Source of the DNA: Atribacteria bacterium SCGC AAA255-G05
GTDB taxonomy: Bacteria; Atribacterota; Phoenicimicrobiia; Phoenicimicrobiales; Phoenicimicrobiaceae
Assembly: GCA_000405605.1 (NCBI GenBank)
Contig: ASPA01000005.1
Coordinates: 1 to 44,406, forward strand
Direction of reading: 5' to 3'
DNA length: 44,406 bases
Under the pieces are notes generated by a model that did not search any database, was not told where the DNA came from, and saw only the letters and a list, made by a program, of their open reading frames with translations. Positions 34,745-43,459 of this stretch are shown here, one piece after another. A program made the position numbers and the translations under genes. Position 1 is the first letter of the stretch. Each line of letters begins with the position of its first letter.

Positions 34745-35205
34745 TTTTTTTCTACGGTTTAGCTTTCCATTTCGCGAGGCCTTCCTTTAGGACATCTATC
34801 TATTATAGTAATATCTAAAGCCTCAACCATCTAGTTAAGAAACTCTTCAGATCCTATGGTTGTCACGGTAGGACAGCCAGTTACCTGACTGCCCCCGCAC
34901 AGATCCTCTTTAGAATCTCACATTTAGCGATTCTTTTGTATAGGCTTCCGTTGCAGAAATGACGGCGCCATCTGCATTCATCTTTATTTACGAGGCTGTA
35001 TCATTCACTTTTGGGAAGTACGGTCTTCCCTATGGCCTATCTGTTTCCCTGTGTACGCTTCATCTAATGGTTACCCATTTTGATGCAACGCTTGGTATGG
35101 GTGGTTGGTTAGACCTTGCCCAGCAAGGACTTTCACCCTGCAAGACATATAAAACTTCTTGGCGCTCTTTCGCTAAAAGTTTTCGAATTATTAATCCGGC
35201 ACACC
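34745..35205 (-). mobile_element. Group II intron-like remnant without reverse transcriptase
   Basis: On the minus strand the element begins GTGTGCCGG (35205-35197), matching the GUGYG 5' end of group II introns. It continues with AGGGTGAAAGTCC and GGGCAAGG, resembling domain I, and ends in a sequence like the entry of domain V (GCTAAACCGTAG). There is no reverse transcriptase frame and no complete domain V/VI, so it cannot be an active intron. A partly deleted copy lies at 33410-33560. A 101-codon plus-strand frame inside it (34959-35264) is probably not a gene. The identification rests on memory of intron features, not on a structure search. Confidence 0.45.
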
Positions 35206-35246
35206 TCGTTTCCTGTCACATTGACTGGCTGCTTCATCATTTCAAA

Positions 35247-35279
35247 ATAAAAAGTCTCCTGTAAAAGGAGACTTTTTAT
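35247..35279. terminator. Bidirectional terminator-like hairpin
   Basis: Arms of 14 bp (35247-35260 and 35266-35279, core AGTCTCCT) enclose a 5-base loop, with A and T runs at the outer ends. It lies just outside the 5' end of the intron-like element and about 215 bp before the uracil-DNA glycosylase gene. No gene on either strand ends directly before it. Confidence 0.7.
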
Positions 35280-35493
35280 CGACCGGCATCCCGATCTAAA
35301 TTAACAAGCTTATCGTACAATTGTATTATACCTTAGAGAAATGATTTGTCAATAGTTTAAAACTTTTCTCTTAATTCCTTGCTAAAAAGTATAAAAAAAT
35401 GGTAAAATTATAAAAATATTTAATGACTTAAAATAATTATCAGTAGTTTTCCATTAATATTTACTTCGATAATTAAAATAAAGGGGAGTAAAA

Positions 35494-36084
35494 TTGATGT
35501 CTAAAAATTTTAATCCACTTACGATAGAAGAAGTTGCAGAAGAATGTAAAAGTTGTGAAAAATGTCCTTTGTATCTTTCTCGCACAGAGGTTGTTCCCGG
35601 GGAAGGAAATGCAAAATCTAAAGTAATGTTTATCGGAGAAGCTCCGGGAGAAGATGAAGACCTCAATGGTAAACCTTTTGTGGGTAAAGCTGGCCAACTT
35701 TTGACTAAAATTTTGCAGTCAGTTGATATTAAAAGAGAAGATATATTCATCACTAATATGTTAAAATGCCGACCGCCTGCTAATCGTAATCCTTCAAAAA
35801 GCGAAATAGAAACCTGTCTTCCTTATTTGGAAACCCAGATCGCTTTAATCAATCCCAAAATTATCGTTACTCTGGGTAATGTCCCCACTCAACATCTTTT
35901 AGAAACCACTCAGGGAATCACTAAAATTCGAGGCCAGTGGTTTGATTGGTTAGGAGGAATAAAGATATTTCCTATGTTTCATCCCAGTTATTTATTAAGA
36001 AACGAAGCAACTTTCCCGGGCAGCCCCAAAGAACTAACCTGGAAGGATATAAAAACTCTCAAAAAAGCTATTGATGAACTTTAA
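35494..36084 (+). CDS. Uracil-DNA glycosylase, family 4
   Basis: This 196-residue enzyme removes uracil from DNA and carries a 4Fe-4S cluster. The cluster cysteines appear as CKSC near residues 17-20 and as MLKCRPP with a following ETC. Motif A reads GEAPGEDED and the downstream GKPFVGKAGQLL is typical. The late active-site motif appears as FHPSYLLRN. A GGGGAG box precedes the ATG. It is a stand-alone housekeeping repair gene. Confidence 0.95.
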   Translation: MMSKNFNPLTIEEVAEECKSCEKCPLYLSRTEVVPGEGNAKSKVMFIGEAPGEDEDLNGKPFVGKAGQLLTKILQSVDIKREDIFITNMLKCRPPANRNPSKSEIETCLPYLETQIALINPKIIVTLGNVPTQHLLETTQGITKIRGQWFDWLGGIKIFPMFHPSYLLRNEATFPGSPKELTWKDIKTLKKAIDEL

Positions 36085-36112
36085 TATTTACTTTTGATTT
36101 TTATTCTGAGTC

Positions 36113-36295
36113 ATTATTTTTTGTAGAAACATTCTCTTGCAGCTCAATCTGTTGCAAAAGGTCTTCCTTACCATTTTCTATATGTTTTTTCATTAATTGT
36201 TCTACCAGTTCTTCATCTTTTTTGATAAGAGCTTCTAAGATTATCTTATGTTCATCTTTCGATTCTTTCTGTTTTTTTTTCGAGATAATATCTAA
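36113..36295 (-). pseudogene. C-terminal fragment of an FCD-type GntR regulator
   Basis: A 60-codon frame without a start codon follows the U32 gene on the minus strand and ends at TAA 36113. It contains EHKIILEALIKKDEELVEQL, the last helices of an FCD ligand domain (FadR-like regulators). The DNA-binding part is missing; upstream sequence is the U32 gene end. A run of nine A occurs near its beginning. It is read as a remnant left by a deletion. Confidence 0.6.
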
Positions 36296-37521
36296 GTTTC
36301 ATTAGATTTTCTAATTATATACCAGGGTTTGACCGGTTTAGACATCTTTATTTTGATAATTTGCTTAGCATGGGGAGCAACTTCGATTTCTCCCCCCTCC
36401 TCATCCCACATTTTCTCGATTTTCTGGGTAAAAAAATCATCATCCGGACCAAATATTTCAATTTCATCTCCTACAAATATCCTGTTTTTCTGTTCTATGG
36501 TAGCTATCTGATTGTCTGTATTATAATCAAGTATCAATCCGGCAAAATCATAAGTCTTTATATAAGCGCTGCTATCATATCTTTGTTCCTCTCCACCTGG
36601 TTTGGCAAAGTAAAATCCGGTAGTAAAATATCTATGACTTACTTTTTTTATCTCATCTAACCATTTTTCAGCACCAAAATATTCCTTAGGTTTTGAAAAA
36701 TAACCATCAATAAGATGCCGATAAGCTTTGACCACGGTAGCCACATAATACGAACTCTTCATTCTCCCTTCAATCTTAAAAACGGAAATCCCTGCTTCTA
36801 TCAATAAAGGAAGGTGCTCTATCATACACAAGTCTTTGGAATTAAAAATATAAGTTCCTTTTTTATCCTCATATACCGGAAAATATTCCCCCGGTCTCGT
36901 CTCTTCCATGAGATAATATCTCCATCTGCAGGATTGTGCGCAATCTCCCCTGTTAGCATCCCGACCTACCATATAATTACTTAACAGACATCTGCCCGAA
37001 TAAGAGATACACATAGCTCCGTGCACGAATGTTTCAATTTTCATGTCAGGAGGAGATTTTTTTATTATCTCTTCTATCTCTTCTAGGGATAATTCGCGAG
37101 CCAGAATTATTCTTCTAATACCCTGCTCATACCAAAAATTAACTGCCGCATAATTAGTAGTGCTTGCCTGGGTACTTAAATGAACCTCCATCTCCGGGAT
37201 AATATTCTTAACTATCTTAAGTACTCCCGGATCTGAAATTATCAGGGCATCTAAATCCAGCTCCTTTAATTTAGCCACATATTCGGGCAATCCTATCAAA
37301 TCTTCGTTGTGAGGTATTATATTAAGAGTCAGGTAAACCCTCTTCCCTCTATCATGTGCAAACTTTATCCCCTCTGCTAATTGCTCCAAAGTAAAGTTTT
37401 TTGCTCCTGCCCTTAATCCAAAATTTTCGCCACCTAAATATACTGCATCAGCCCCATAAATAACCGCAATCTTTAATTTTTCTAAATTACCAGCCGGGGC
37501 CAATAACTCCGGTTTTTTCAT
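36292..37521 (-). CDS. U32 family peptidase-like protein (TrhP/RlhA group)
   Basis: This 409-residue protein has the U32 signature ETFVHGAMCISYSGRCLLS (residues 163-181) and the nearby GDCAQSCRW. Cysteines C171, C178, C194 and C198 fit the iron-sulfur cluster proposed for prephenate-dependent RNA hydroxylases. The N-terminal barrel begins PELLAPAGNLEKLKIAVIYG. Once called collagenase-like, such proteins are now linked to tRNA or rRNA hydroxylation. The length is about normal for the bacterial two-domain form. It is transcribed away from the Nif3-like gene. Confidence 0.92.
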   Translation of the reverse strand: MKKPELLAPAGNLEKLKIAVIYGADAVYLGGENFGLRAGAKNFTLEQLAEGIKFAHDRGKRVYLTLNIIPHNEDLIGLPEYVAKLKELDLDALIISDPGVLKIVKNIIPEMEVHLSTQASTTNYAAVNFWYEQGIRRIILARELSLEEIEEIIKKSPPDMKIETFVHGAMCISYSGRCLLSNYMVGRDANRGDCAQSCRWRYYLMEETRPGEYFPVYEDKKGTYIFNSKDLCMIEHLPLLIEAGISVFKIEGRMKSSYYVATVVKAYRHLIDGYFSKPKEYFGAEKWLDEIKKVSHRYFTTGFYFAKPGGEEQRYDSSAYIKTYDFAGLILDYNTDNQIATIEQKNRIFVGDEIEIFGPDDDFFTQKIEKMWDEEGGEIEVAPHAKQIIKIKMSKPVKPWYIIRKSNET

Positions 37522-37731
37522 CTTTTATCTCCTCTTAATTGAGTAATTTACTATTTATTTGTCATTTTACTTTTAAATTTATGAAAATATATTATAATGA
37601 TAACATAATTTAAAACAATTAACCTAATAGACCGGGAGAATATGGTATCAAGTATATAGTATCGAGTATCGAGTTAAGAAAGAGAAAGAAAAGATAGAAA
37701 AAAGTTTACACTAACCAGAGAAGGTGAAAAA

Positions 37732-38823
37732 ATGAAAGTAAAAAATCTTTTAAATAATTTAGATAATATTGCCCCTTTTTTCTTGCAAGAAAGTTTTGAT
37801 AACAGCGGCATTCAATTTGCTGACCTTAATGCCCCTGTAATAAATATTTTACTATCCTTAGATGTAACTCAAGGTGTTTTGGATGAGGCTTTAGAAAATA
37901 AGGCAAATTTAATTATTGCCCACCATCCCCTTCTCTTTTCTCCTTTAAAGCAAATTACTAAACAGAAGAATCCTTTGCTTTATCAAGCTATTACTCATAA
38001 AATAAATCTTGTAGCCTTTCATACCAATTTTGACTTAGCCGAAAAGGGATTAAACGATTATGTAGCCAATTTATTAGGAATAAAGAAAATTACTCCTCTG
38101 CAGAGCAGTTCAGAAAAAATATTTAAATTTGCAGTATATGTGCCTACACAATATGCTGATAAAGTTAGCCGGGCAATTTTTGAAGCAGGAGCGGGGAAGA
38201 TCGGCAGATACACTGAAACATCTTTTGGTGTTACCGGAAAAGGAACTTTTAAACCTATGGAAGGAACTAACCCTTTCATCGGGAAAATAGGAGAAAGAGA
38301 GGAAGTCCAGGAGATAAAAATTGAAATTGTGGTAGCAGAAAGAGATCTAGATTCAGTTGTACAGGCGATGAAAAGTGTACACCCCTATGAAGAACCGGCT
38401 TATGATATATATGAGCTTAAAACAAAACCATCGTATGGGATAGGTATATTCGGAGAGATAGATAGGGAAGTAGAAATTTCTAAATTCTCCCTGGAGGTAA
38501 AAAATAGACTTCAAGCTCACTATATCAGACTTATTAAATCTAATGAACAAAAGATAAAAAGAGTAGCCCTTTGCACGGGAGGAGGAGGTTCTCTTTTAGA
38601 ACAAGTTAATACTAAAGGCGCTGACTTATATATAACCGGAGACATCACTTATCATACTGCACTTAGAGCTAAAGAATTAGGATTGAATGTTTTGGATATT
38701 GAACATTTTGATACCGAAAAATTCTTTGTGGAAGCTCTTTATAATCAATTGATAAAACTTGGAATTTCAAAAGATATTTTAATCAAAAGTAAAAAAATGG
38801 AATCGCCGTATCAAATAATATAA
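37732..38823 (+). CDS. Nif3-like dinuclear metal centre protein
   Basis: This 363-residue protein is of the Nif3/YqfO type. Metal-binding residues are visible in IIAHHPLLF (H64, H65) and the late IEHFDTEKFFVEAL. Residues about 125-240 form the PII/CutA-like insertion (KFAVYVPTQYADKVSRAIFE, then VHPYEEPAYDIYEL) seen in longer members. It is often annotated as a GTP cyclohydrolase I type 2 homologue, but the biochemical role is not settled. It diverges from the U32 gene; short GTATCGA direct repeats lie in the spacer at 37648-37676. Confidence 0.92.
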   Translation: MKVKNLLNNLDNIAPFFLQESFDNSGIQFADLNAPVINILLSLDVTQGVLDEALENKANLIIAHHPLLFSPLKQITKQKNPLLYQAITHKINLVAFHTNFDLAEKGLNDYVANLLGIKKITPLQSSSEKIFKFAVYVPTQYADKVSRAIFEAGAGKIGRYTETSFGVTGKGTFKPMEGTNPFIGKIGEREEVQEIKIEIVVAERDLDSVVQAMKSVHPYEEPAYDIYELKTKPSYGIGIFGEIDREVEISKFSLEVKNRLQAHYIRLIKSNEQKIKRVALCTGGGGSLLEQVNTKGADLYITGDITYHTALRAKELGLNVLDIEHFDTEKFFVEALYNQLIKLGISKDILIKSKKMESPYQII

Positions 38824-38869
38824 TGAGTGACGAGTAATGTGTAATTGAAGATTTAGCAATTCTATAACA

Positions 38870-38899
38870 AATCCCCCTCCCCCTTGAGGGGGGAGGATT
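38870..38899. terminator. GC-rich hairpin between convergent genes
   Basis: An imperfect palindrome with C-rich left arm and G-rich right arm (AATCC...GGATT ends) lies 46 bp after the Nif3-like stop and 24 bp before the end of the cyclophilin-like gene. Similar C-rich/G-rich hairpins recur between genes in many genomes. It probably terminates transcription from both sides. Confidence 0.55.
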
Positions 38900-38923
38900 A
38901 AAGTGGGGGTGAGATAATAACGG

Positions 38924-39301
38924 CTATTCGCCCTTCTCAATGATAATTTTTGCTCCAGAACTGACTTTTTTAAATACTTTAGGATCCCCTATTATCTTTC
39001 CGAAGATATTCACCGGGCTGGCTGGCCTGATTTCATCACCCTGACTTGCTGGAGTGAGTCCAAAGAAGATACAAAAAGCACTACCAGGCGGCCAATAACC
39101 TAAATCACCTTCTAAAACCACTGCTTTCGCCTTCTCCAATTCAACACTAACCGGTATGGAAAAATAAATCTCATCACCCCAGGTATTTACCCTGCCTTCA
39201 ATGGGAAGTGCTTCCCATATTTTTTGAGCGGTATTGCTATCATTTAAACCGACATCCACTTTAAGGTCTTCGGTTTTAATGGTAATCTTTTTAATAGCCA
39301 T
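38924..39301 (-). CDS. Cyclophilin-like fold protein (DUF369 / TM1367 type)
   Basis: This small protein of about 125 residues resembles the TM1367-like cyclophilin-fold family: KITIKTEDLKVDVGLNDSN at the start, INTWGDEIYFSIPV-like strand (here VNTWGDEIYFSIPV), and GDLGYWPPGSAFCIFFG. The ATG at 39301 is preferred, since AAAGGA lies nine bases before it; an ATG at 39310 sits within that box. It follows the transketolase by about 20 bp and is probably co-transcribed. The function is unknown. Confidence 0.82.
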   Translation of the reverse strand: MAIKKITIKTEDLKVDVGLNDSNTAQKIWEALPIEGRVNTWGDEIYFSIPVSVELEKAKAVVLEGDLGYWPPGSAFCIFFGLTPASQGDEIRPASPVNIFGKIIGDPKVFKKVSSGAKIIIEKGE

Positions 39302-39320
39302 TTTTATCATTCCTTTTTAT

Positions 39321-41345
39321 TTATTTCTTTTCGCTTAACGCTTTCGTCTTTTTTGCAATATGCTCGGCAGTAAGTTCAAAGGTCTTAAGCAGTTCCCATG
39401 GGGCACCGGATAAGCCAAACTGATCCTCTACGCCCATCATATCCAATAATAAGGGAGCGTTATACTTTTTACCGGCGGCAATCACGCCGGCAATGATGTT
39501 TCCGAATCCACCCTTTTGGTGTTCTTCCACGGTCATCACCAGTCCGATTTCTTCAGCAGCTTTAAGAATACTCTCTTTATCCAGGGGTTTGACCGTGTGA
39601 ATGTTTAGTATCCTGGTTTCAAGGTTATACTCTTTCTTTAAGATATAGGCTGCCCGCATGGCCTCTGCCACCATGGGCCCACAGGCAATAATGCAAACAT
39701 CTTCTTCTTCTGATTGGTAGTCAGATGCAAGCTTAGTGTCAAAGGCATCGACAAATTCTTCTTTTTCCCCTCTGAAACGAATAACGTTGGCTTTACCAAA
39801 TGCATAAGGTGTGTCCTCTTTGGTAACAATGGGGGTGGCTTCCCGGGCATATCTGATCACTGCAGGGCCATGAATTTTAGCTACAGCCAGGGTTCCTTTT
39901 TCTGTCTCCAGAGAATCACTGGGAACAATGAGGTGCATGTTGGGTAAATAATACATATTACTGATTTCTTCCAAAGCCTGATGGGTTGCACCATCTTGAC
40001 CTACTGATAAACCGGCATGGGCGTTGGCAATTTTCACATTATAATTATTATAACAAACGGTGGTCCTGATCTGGTCCCAATTCCTACCGGTAACAAAGAC
40101 TCCGTATGAACCGATAAAGGCAGTTTTACCTTCTTTGGCAAATCCAGAAGCCACTGAGGTCATGTTCTGTTCGGCAATACCCATTTGGAAAAACCGCTCT
40201 TTTCTTTCCGTATGATTTTCATAAAATTGATTCATGCAGATTGAATTGGTAATGTCGGCACCTAATGCTACCACCGATTTCGATTCACCTAATTTCTCAA
40301 GGGCATTCCCGAATCCTTTTCGGGTTGGCACCATTTTCACCTTCATGGTTTCTGCTTTATTCCACCAGTAATCCCGGCTGAATCTAGGCATCGCTTTATC
40401 AACCTTCTGATCGACTTCTTCCTGATATGTACAGGCCTTTTGAAGTAGGGCATCTACTTTTTTCTCATCAAAATTTTTAGCATTAATATCCTGTATGGCT
40501 TTTTCTAATGATTCTGCTCCTTTTCGCCCATCCTTGGGGGGTGCACCATGATAACCGACTACATTTTCAGCATAGGATACTCCTTTTCCCTTTATCGTAT
40601 GGGCAATAATGACTATGGGTTTACCTTTTAGGGTTTTTGCCTTCTCGAAGGACTTTAGAATCTCTCTCATATCATTGCCATCAATCTCTAGGGTATGCCA
40701 GCCAAATGATTGCCATTTGGAAAGCAAAGATTCTAATTGCATAACTTCTTCGGTCGGTCCGTCAATCTGCAGATTATTTCTATCCACTATAGCTATCAGG
40801 TTATCTAATTTGTAATGAGCGGCTGACATCACACTTTCCCATATTGAACCTTCATCTAACTCACCATCCCCTAAAATACAAAAAGTCCTATAGTCTTTTT
40901 TCTCTAACCTGGCATTTAAGGCACAGCCGACAGCAACCCCCAAACCCTGTCCCAATGAGCCACTTGACATTTCTAATCCCGTTAATTTAAAGCGGTTGGG
41001 ATGTCCTTCAAAACCGGACCATAGTTTTCTTAATTTGACCATTTCATCAATGGAAAAATAACCCGCCTCGCCCAGGGCAACATAGATAGCCGGCGCCTTA
41101 TGCCCCACTGACCAAAAAACTCTGTCCCGATTTTCCCAGTCAGGATTCGCCGGATCATGGTTTATCTCATTTAAGTATAGGGCTGCGGTTACATCCATAA
41201 TGGATAAAGTACCTCCGGTATGTCCGGAACCGGCAGCAGTAATGGCTGTCATGCTATAAGCTCTCATCTCTTTTGCTTTTTCAATTAATTCTTCAATTGT
41301 ATAATCTTTTTTTACTTTTCCGGTTTTGGAATCTATAATTGGCAT
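39321..41345 (-). CDS. tkt: Transketolase (full length)
   Basis: This 674-residue thiamine diphosphate enzyme of the pentose phosphate pathway contains both halves in one chain. ThDP/metal site: GDGELDEGSIWE with VDRNNLQIDG (residues about 165-200). Substrate histidines occur in GSGHTGGTLS and GHKAPAIY. The pyrimidine domain has the catalytic glutamate in MGIAEQNM, and the C-terminal domain reads IHTVKPLDKESI. A two-subunit transketolase is encoded just upstream on the same strand. Confidence 0.95.
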   Translation of the reverse strand: MPIIDSKTGKVKKDYTIEELIEKAKEMRAYSMTAITAAGSGHTGGTLSIMDVTAALYLNEINHDPANPDWENRDRVFWSVGHKAPAIYVALGEAGYFSIDEMVKLRKLWSGFEGHPNRFKLTGLEMSSGSLGQGLGVAVGCALNARLEKKDYRTFCILGDGELDEGSIWESVMSAAHYKLDNLIAIVDRNNLQIDGPTEEVMQLESLLSKWQSFGWHTLEIDGNDMREILKSFEKAKTLKGKPIVIIAHTIKGKGVSYAENVVGYHGAPPKDGRKGAESLEKAIQDINAKNFDEKKVDALLQKACTYQEEVDQKVDKAMPRFSRDYWWNKAETMKVKMVPTRKGFGNALEKLGESKSVVALGADITNSICMNQFYENHTERKERFFQMGIAEQNMTSVASGFAKEGKTAFIGSYGVFVTGRNWDQIRTTVCYNNYNVKIANAHAGLSVGQDGATHQALEEISNMYYLPNMHLIVPSDSLETEKGTLAVAKIHGPAVIRYAREATPIVTKEDTPYAFGKANVIRFRGEKEEFVDAFDTKLASDYQSEEEDVCIIACGPMVAEAMRAAYILKKEYNLETRILNIHTVKPLDKESILKAAEEIGLVMTVEEHQKGGFGNIIAGVIAAGKKYNAPLLLDMMGVEDQFGLSGAPWELLKTFELTAEHIAKKTKALSEKK

Positions 41346-41380
41346 TAAATACCCCTCCTATTATTTATATATATTTTTCC

Positions 41381-41560
41381 TTAAACTCTTGCCCACGCCT
41401 CTTTTAGCACCCTCTTGGCGTTAGCTATAACTACTTCTGATGTCTACCAGCCAATGGCTTTACCTCAAAGCTTACGATGAGTGGATTCTAATGATTTAAG
41501 AAATCAATATTTGATAATACTTTTAAAAAAACTATTAATCCTTTTACTTATTTCCTCTTC
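41381..41560 (-). pseudogene. Remnant of a sugar isomerase gene (3' end)
   Basis: On the minus strand this stretch matches the 3' end of the isomerase gene at 1-255. After VSFEVKPLA a one-base loss shifts the frame, and it then reads VVIANAKRVLKEAW up to a TAA at 41381. Weaker similarity continues to about 41560 with further frame changes. It lies in the 342-bp gap between the full-length and split transketolase genes, indicating that an isomerase gene once stood there. Confidence 0.75.
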
Positions 41561-41687
41561 TCTCTGATGGTTTGAGGATATCAGGCAATTAATATTCTTG
41601 CTATGGTTATGATTCTTTAATGCAAGGAGATTTTCCATATATTTTCTATTCAAAATTTAGAAAGTAAAAAATTGTCTTTTTAATATA

Positions 41688-42623
41688 TTATTTTCTAGAA
41701 AAAAGAAGCTTAGATTTTGCAACAATATTCTCTGCGCATAATCCATATTTATTCAAGAGTTGCTCATAATCTCCCGATTCACAAAAGACATCTTGTATAC
41801 CAACTATTTCCATCGGAACGGGATAATTACGAACAATAACTTCAGCAACGGATGAACCCAGGCCACCATATATACTATGTTCTTCTACTGTTACAATGGC
41901 CCCAGTTTCTCTTGCACATTTTATAATTAATTCAGTGTCAATCGGTTTGATTGTATGGATATTAACAACTCTAGCATTGATGCCCTCATTTTTCAGGAGC
42001 TTTGCAGCATCTAAAGCTTTGTGAACCATATAACCTGTGGCGATAATTGTAAGATCTGAACCATCCACTAAGATATTTCCTTTTCCAAACTTAAATTTAT
42101 AGTTATTATCATATATATAAGGTACCTCTGCTCTACTAAGACGAATATATACTGGTCCATCTATATTAAGACAAGTTTCGATACTTTTTTCAGTTTCTAT
42201 TGGATCGGATACAGAAATAATAGACATGTTTGGAATGGCTCTCATGAATGCAATATCAATAAGAGAATGGTGACTTGCACCATCGTACGAATCTGAAAGA
42301 CCAGAATAAGCACCCGCTATTTTAACATTAAGATTTGAATAAGCTATCAGGCTACGAATAGGATCACCAGCACGAAGAACCATAAAGGCAGCAAAAGTAT
42401 TAATAAATGGAATCTTACCCGTAGTTGCCAAACCAGCTGCCATACCAGCCATATTTGCCTCAGAAATACCAACATCAAAAAATCTTTCAGGATATTTTTT
42501 TCCAAAAAGACAACTTTTAGTAGAATTTGCAACGTCCGAATCTAAAACTACAATCCTTTCATTTTTCTCACCTATTCGAACCAAAGCTTCTCCATATGCC
42601 TGTCTTATCTGTTTTGTTTTCAT
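41688..42623 (-). CDS. Transketolase, C-terminal subunit
   Basis: This 311-residue polypeptide holds the pyrimidine-binding and C-terminal domains of a split transketolase. The catalytic glutamate is in VGISEANMAGMAAG, with GLSDSYDGASHHSLIDIA and INIHTIKPID-like (here VNIHTIKPIDTELI) in the C-terminal part. Its ribosome binding site lies inside the end of the N-terminal subunit gene (2-bp gap), so the two are translated together. Split transketolases act on sugar phosphates in archaea and many anaerobes; some relatives use other keto donors. Confidence 0.92.
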   Translation of the reverse strand: MKTKQIRQAYGEALVRIGEKNERIVVLDSDVANSTKSCLFGKKYPERFFDVGISEANMAGMAAGLATTGKIPFINTFAAFMVLRAGDPIRSLIAYSNLNVKIAGAYSGLSDSYDGASHHSLIDIAFMRAIPNMSIISVSDPIETEKSIETCLNIDGPVYIRLSRAEVPYIYDNNYKFKFGKGNILVDGSDLTIIATGYMVHKALDAAKLLKNEGINARVVNIHTIKPIDTELIIKCARETGAIVTVEEHSIYGGLGSSVAEVIVRNYPVPMEIVGIQDVFCESGDYEQLLNKYGLCAENIVAKSKLLFSRK

Positions 42624-42625
42624 AA

Positions 42626-43459
42626 TTAATTCCCTCCACTCAATTCTTTCATTGCAATATTAAAATGTTCATCGTCAATAGGCTTACCATGCCAAATATT
42701 CTTTCCTTCCATAAACGATATTCCTTTTCCCTTAACTGTCTCTGCAATAATAATTGTTGGTTTAACTTTTACTTGTTTTGCTTCTTTCAGTGCACTTGAA
42801 ATATCTCTGATATTATGACCATTCGTCTCTATCACTTTCCAACCAAAAGACTCCCATTTGGCATTTATATTTCCTAATGGCATAATTTCATCAATTGTCC
42901 CATCCAACTGCACTTTATTATGATCAAGTATAACAATAAGATTCTCTAATTTATATTTTGAAGCTGCCATGGCGGCTTCCCAAATAATTCCTTCTTGTGT
43001 TTCTCCATCTCCGATTAGAACATATACATTGTATTTCTTTTTATCTAGTTTACCAGCTAAAGCCATACCAACTGCAGCAGAAACTCCAAGCCCTAAGGGA
43101 CCTGTTGAAAGATCAACGCCCGGTGTAGTTTTTGCACACGGATGCCCTTGAAGCATGTGGTTGAGTTGCCGAAGATTGCAAAGTTCACGCATATCAAAGT
43201 ACCCTTTCTCTGCTAAATTTAAATAAAGCATAGGAGCTGCATGTCCTTTGCTAAGAATAAATCTATCTCTATCGGGATCATTAGGATTTTTTGGATTAAC
43301 ATTCAGTTCGCAGAAATATAATGTTGTAATTATTTCTGTCGCTGATAAAGACCCCCCTGGATGCCCTGATCCAACTGCATGAAGGCACTCAATGAGTTCT
43401 TTGCGAAATTTTTTACATAAATCTATTAATTTTGCCTCTTGCGCATTAGATAAAATCAT
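42626..43459 (-). CDS. Transketolase, N-terminal subunit
   Basis: This 277-residue polypeptide is the ThDP pyrophosphate-binding half. It has GSGHPGGSLSATEI near residue 30, KGHAAPMLYL, GPLGLGVSAAVGMAL and the metal motif GDGETQEGIIWE with LDHNKVQLDG. It starts at an ATG that overlaps the stop of a small frameshifted gene (TAATG) and is followed by the C-terminal subunit. If the larA fragments are rejoined, this pair lies directly downstream of larA. Confidence 0.92.
   Translation of the reverse strand: MILSNAQEAKLIDLCKKFRKELIECLHAVGSGHPGGSLSATEIITTLYFCELNVNPKNPNDPDRDRFILSKGHAAPMLYLNLAEKGYFDMRELCNLRQLNHMLQGHPCAKTTPGVDLSTGPLGLGVSAAVGMALAGKLDKKKYNVYVLIGDGETQEGIIWEAAMAASKYKLENLIVILDHNKVQLDGTIDEIMPLGNINAKWESFGWKVIETNGHNIRDISSALKEAKQVKVKPTIIIAETVKGKGISFMEGKNIWHGKPIDDEHFNIAMKELSGGN

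Noticed and set aside
34959..35264. 101-codon plus-strand reading frame
   Set aside because: It lies antisense in the intron-like element, has no ribosome binding site, and its sequence is explained better by structured RNA on the minus strand.
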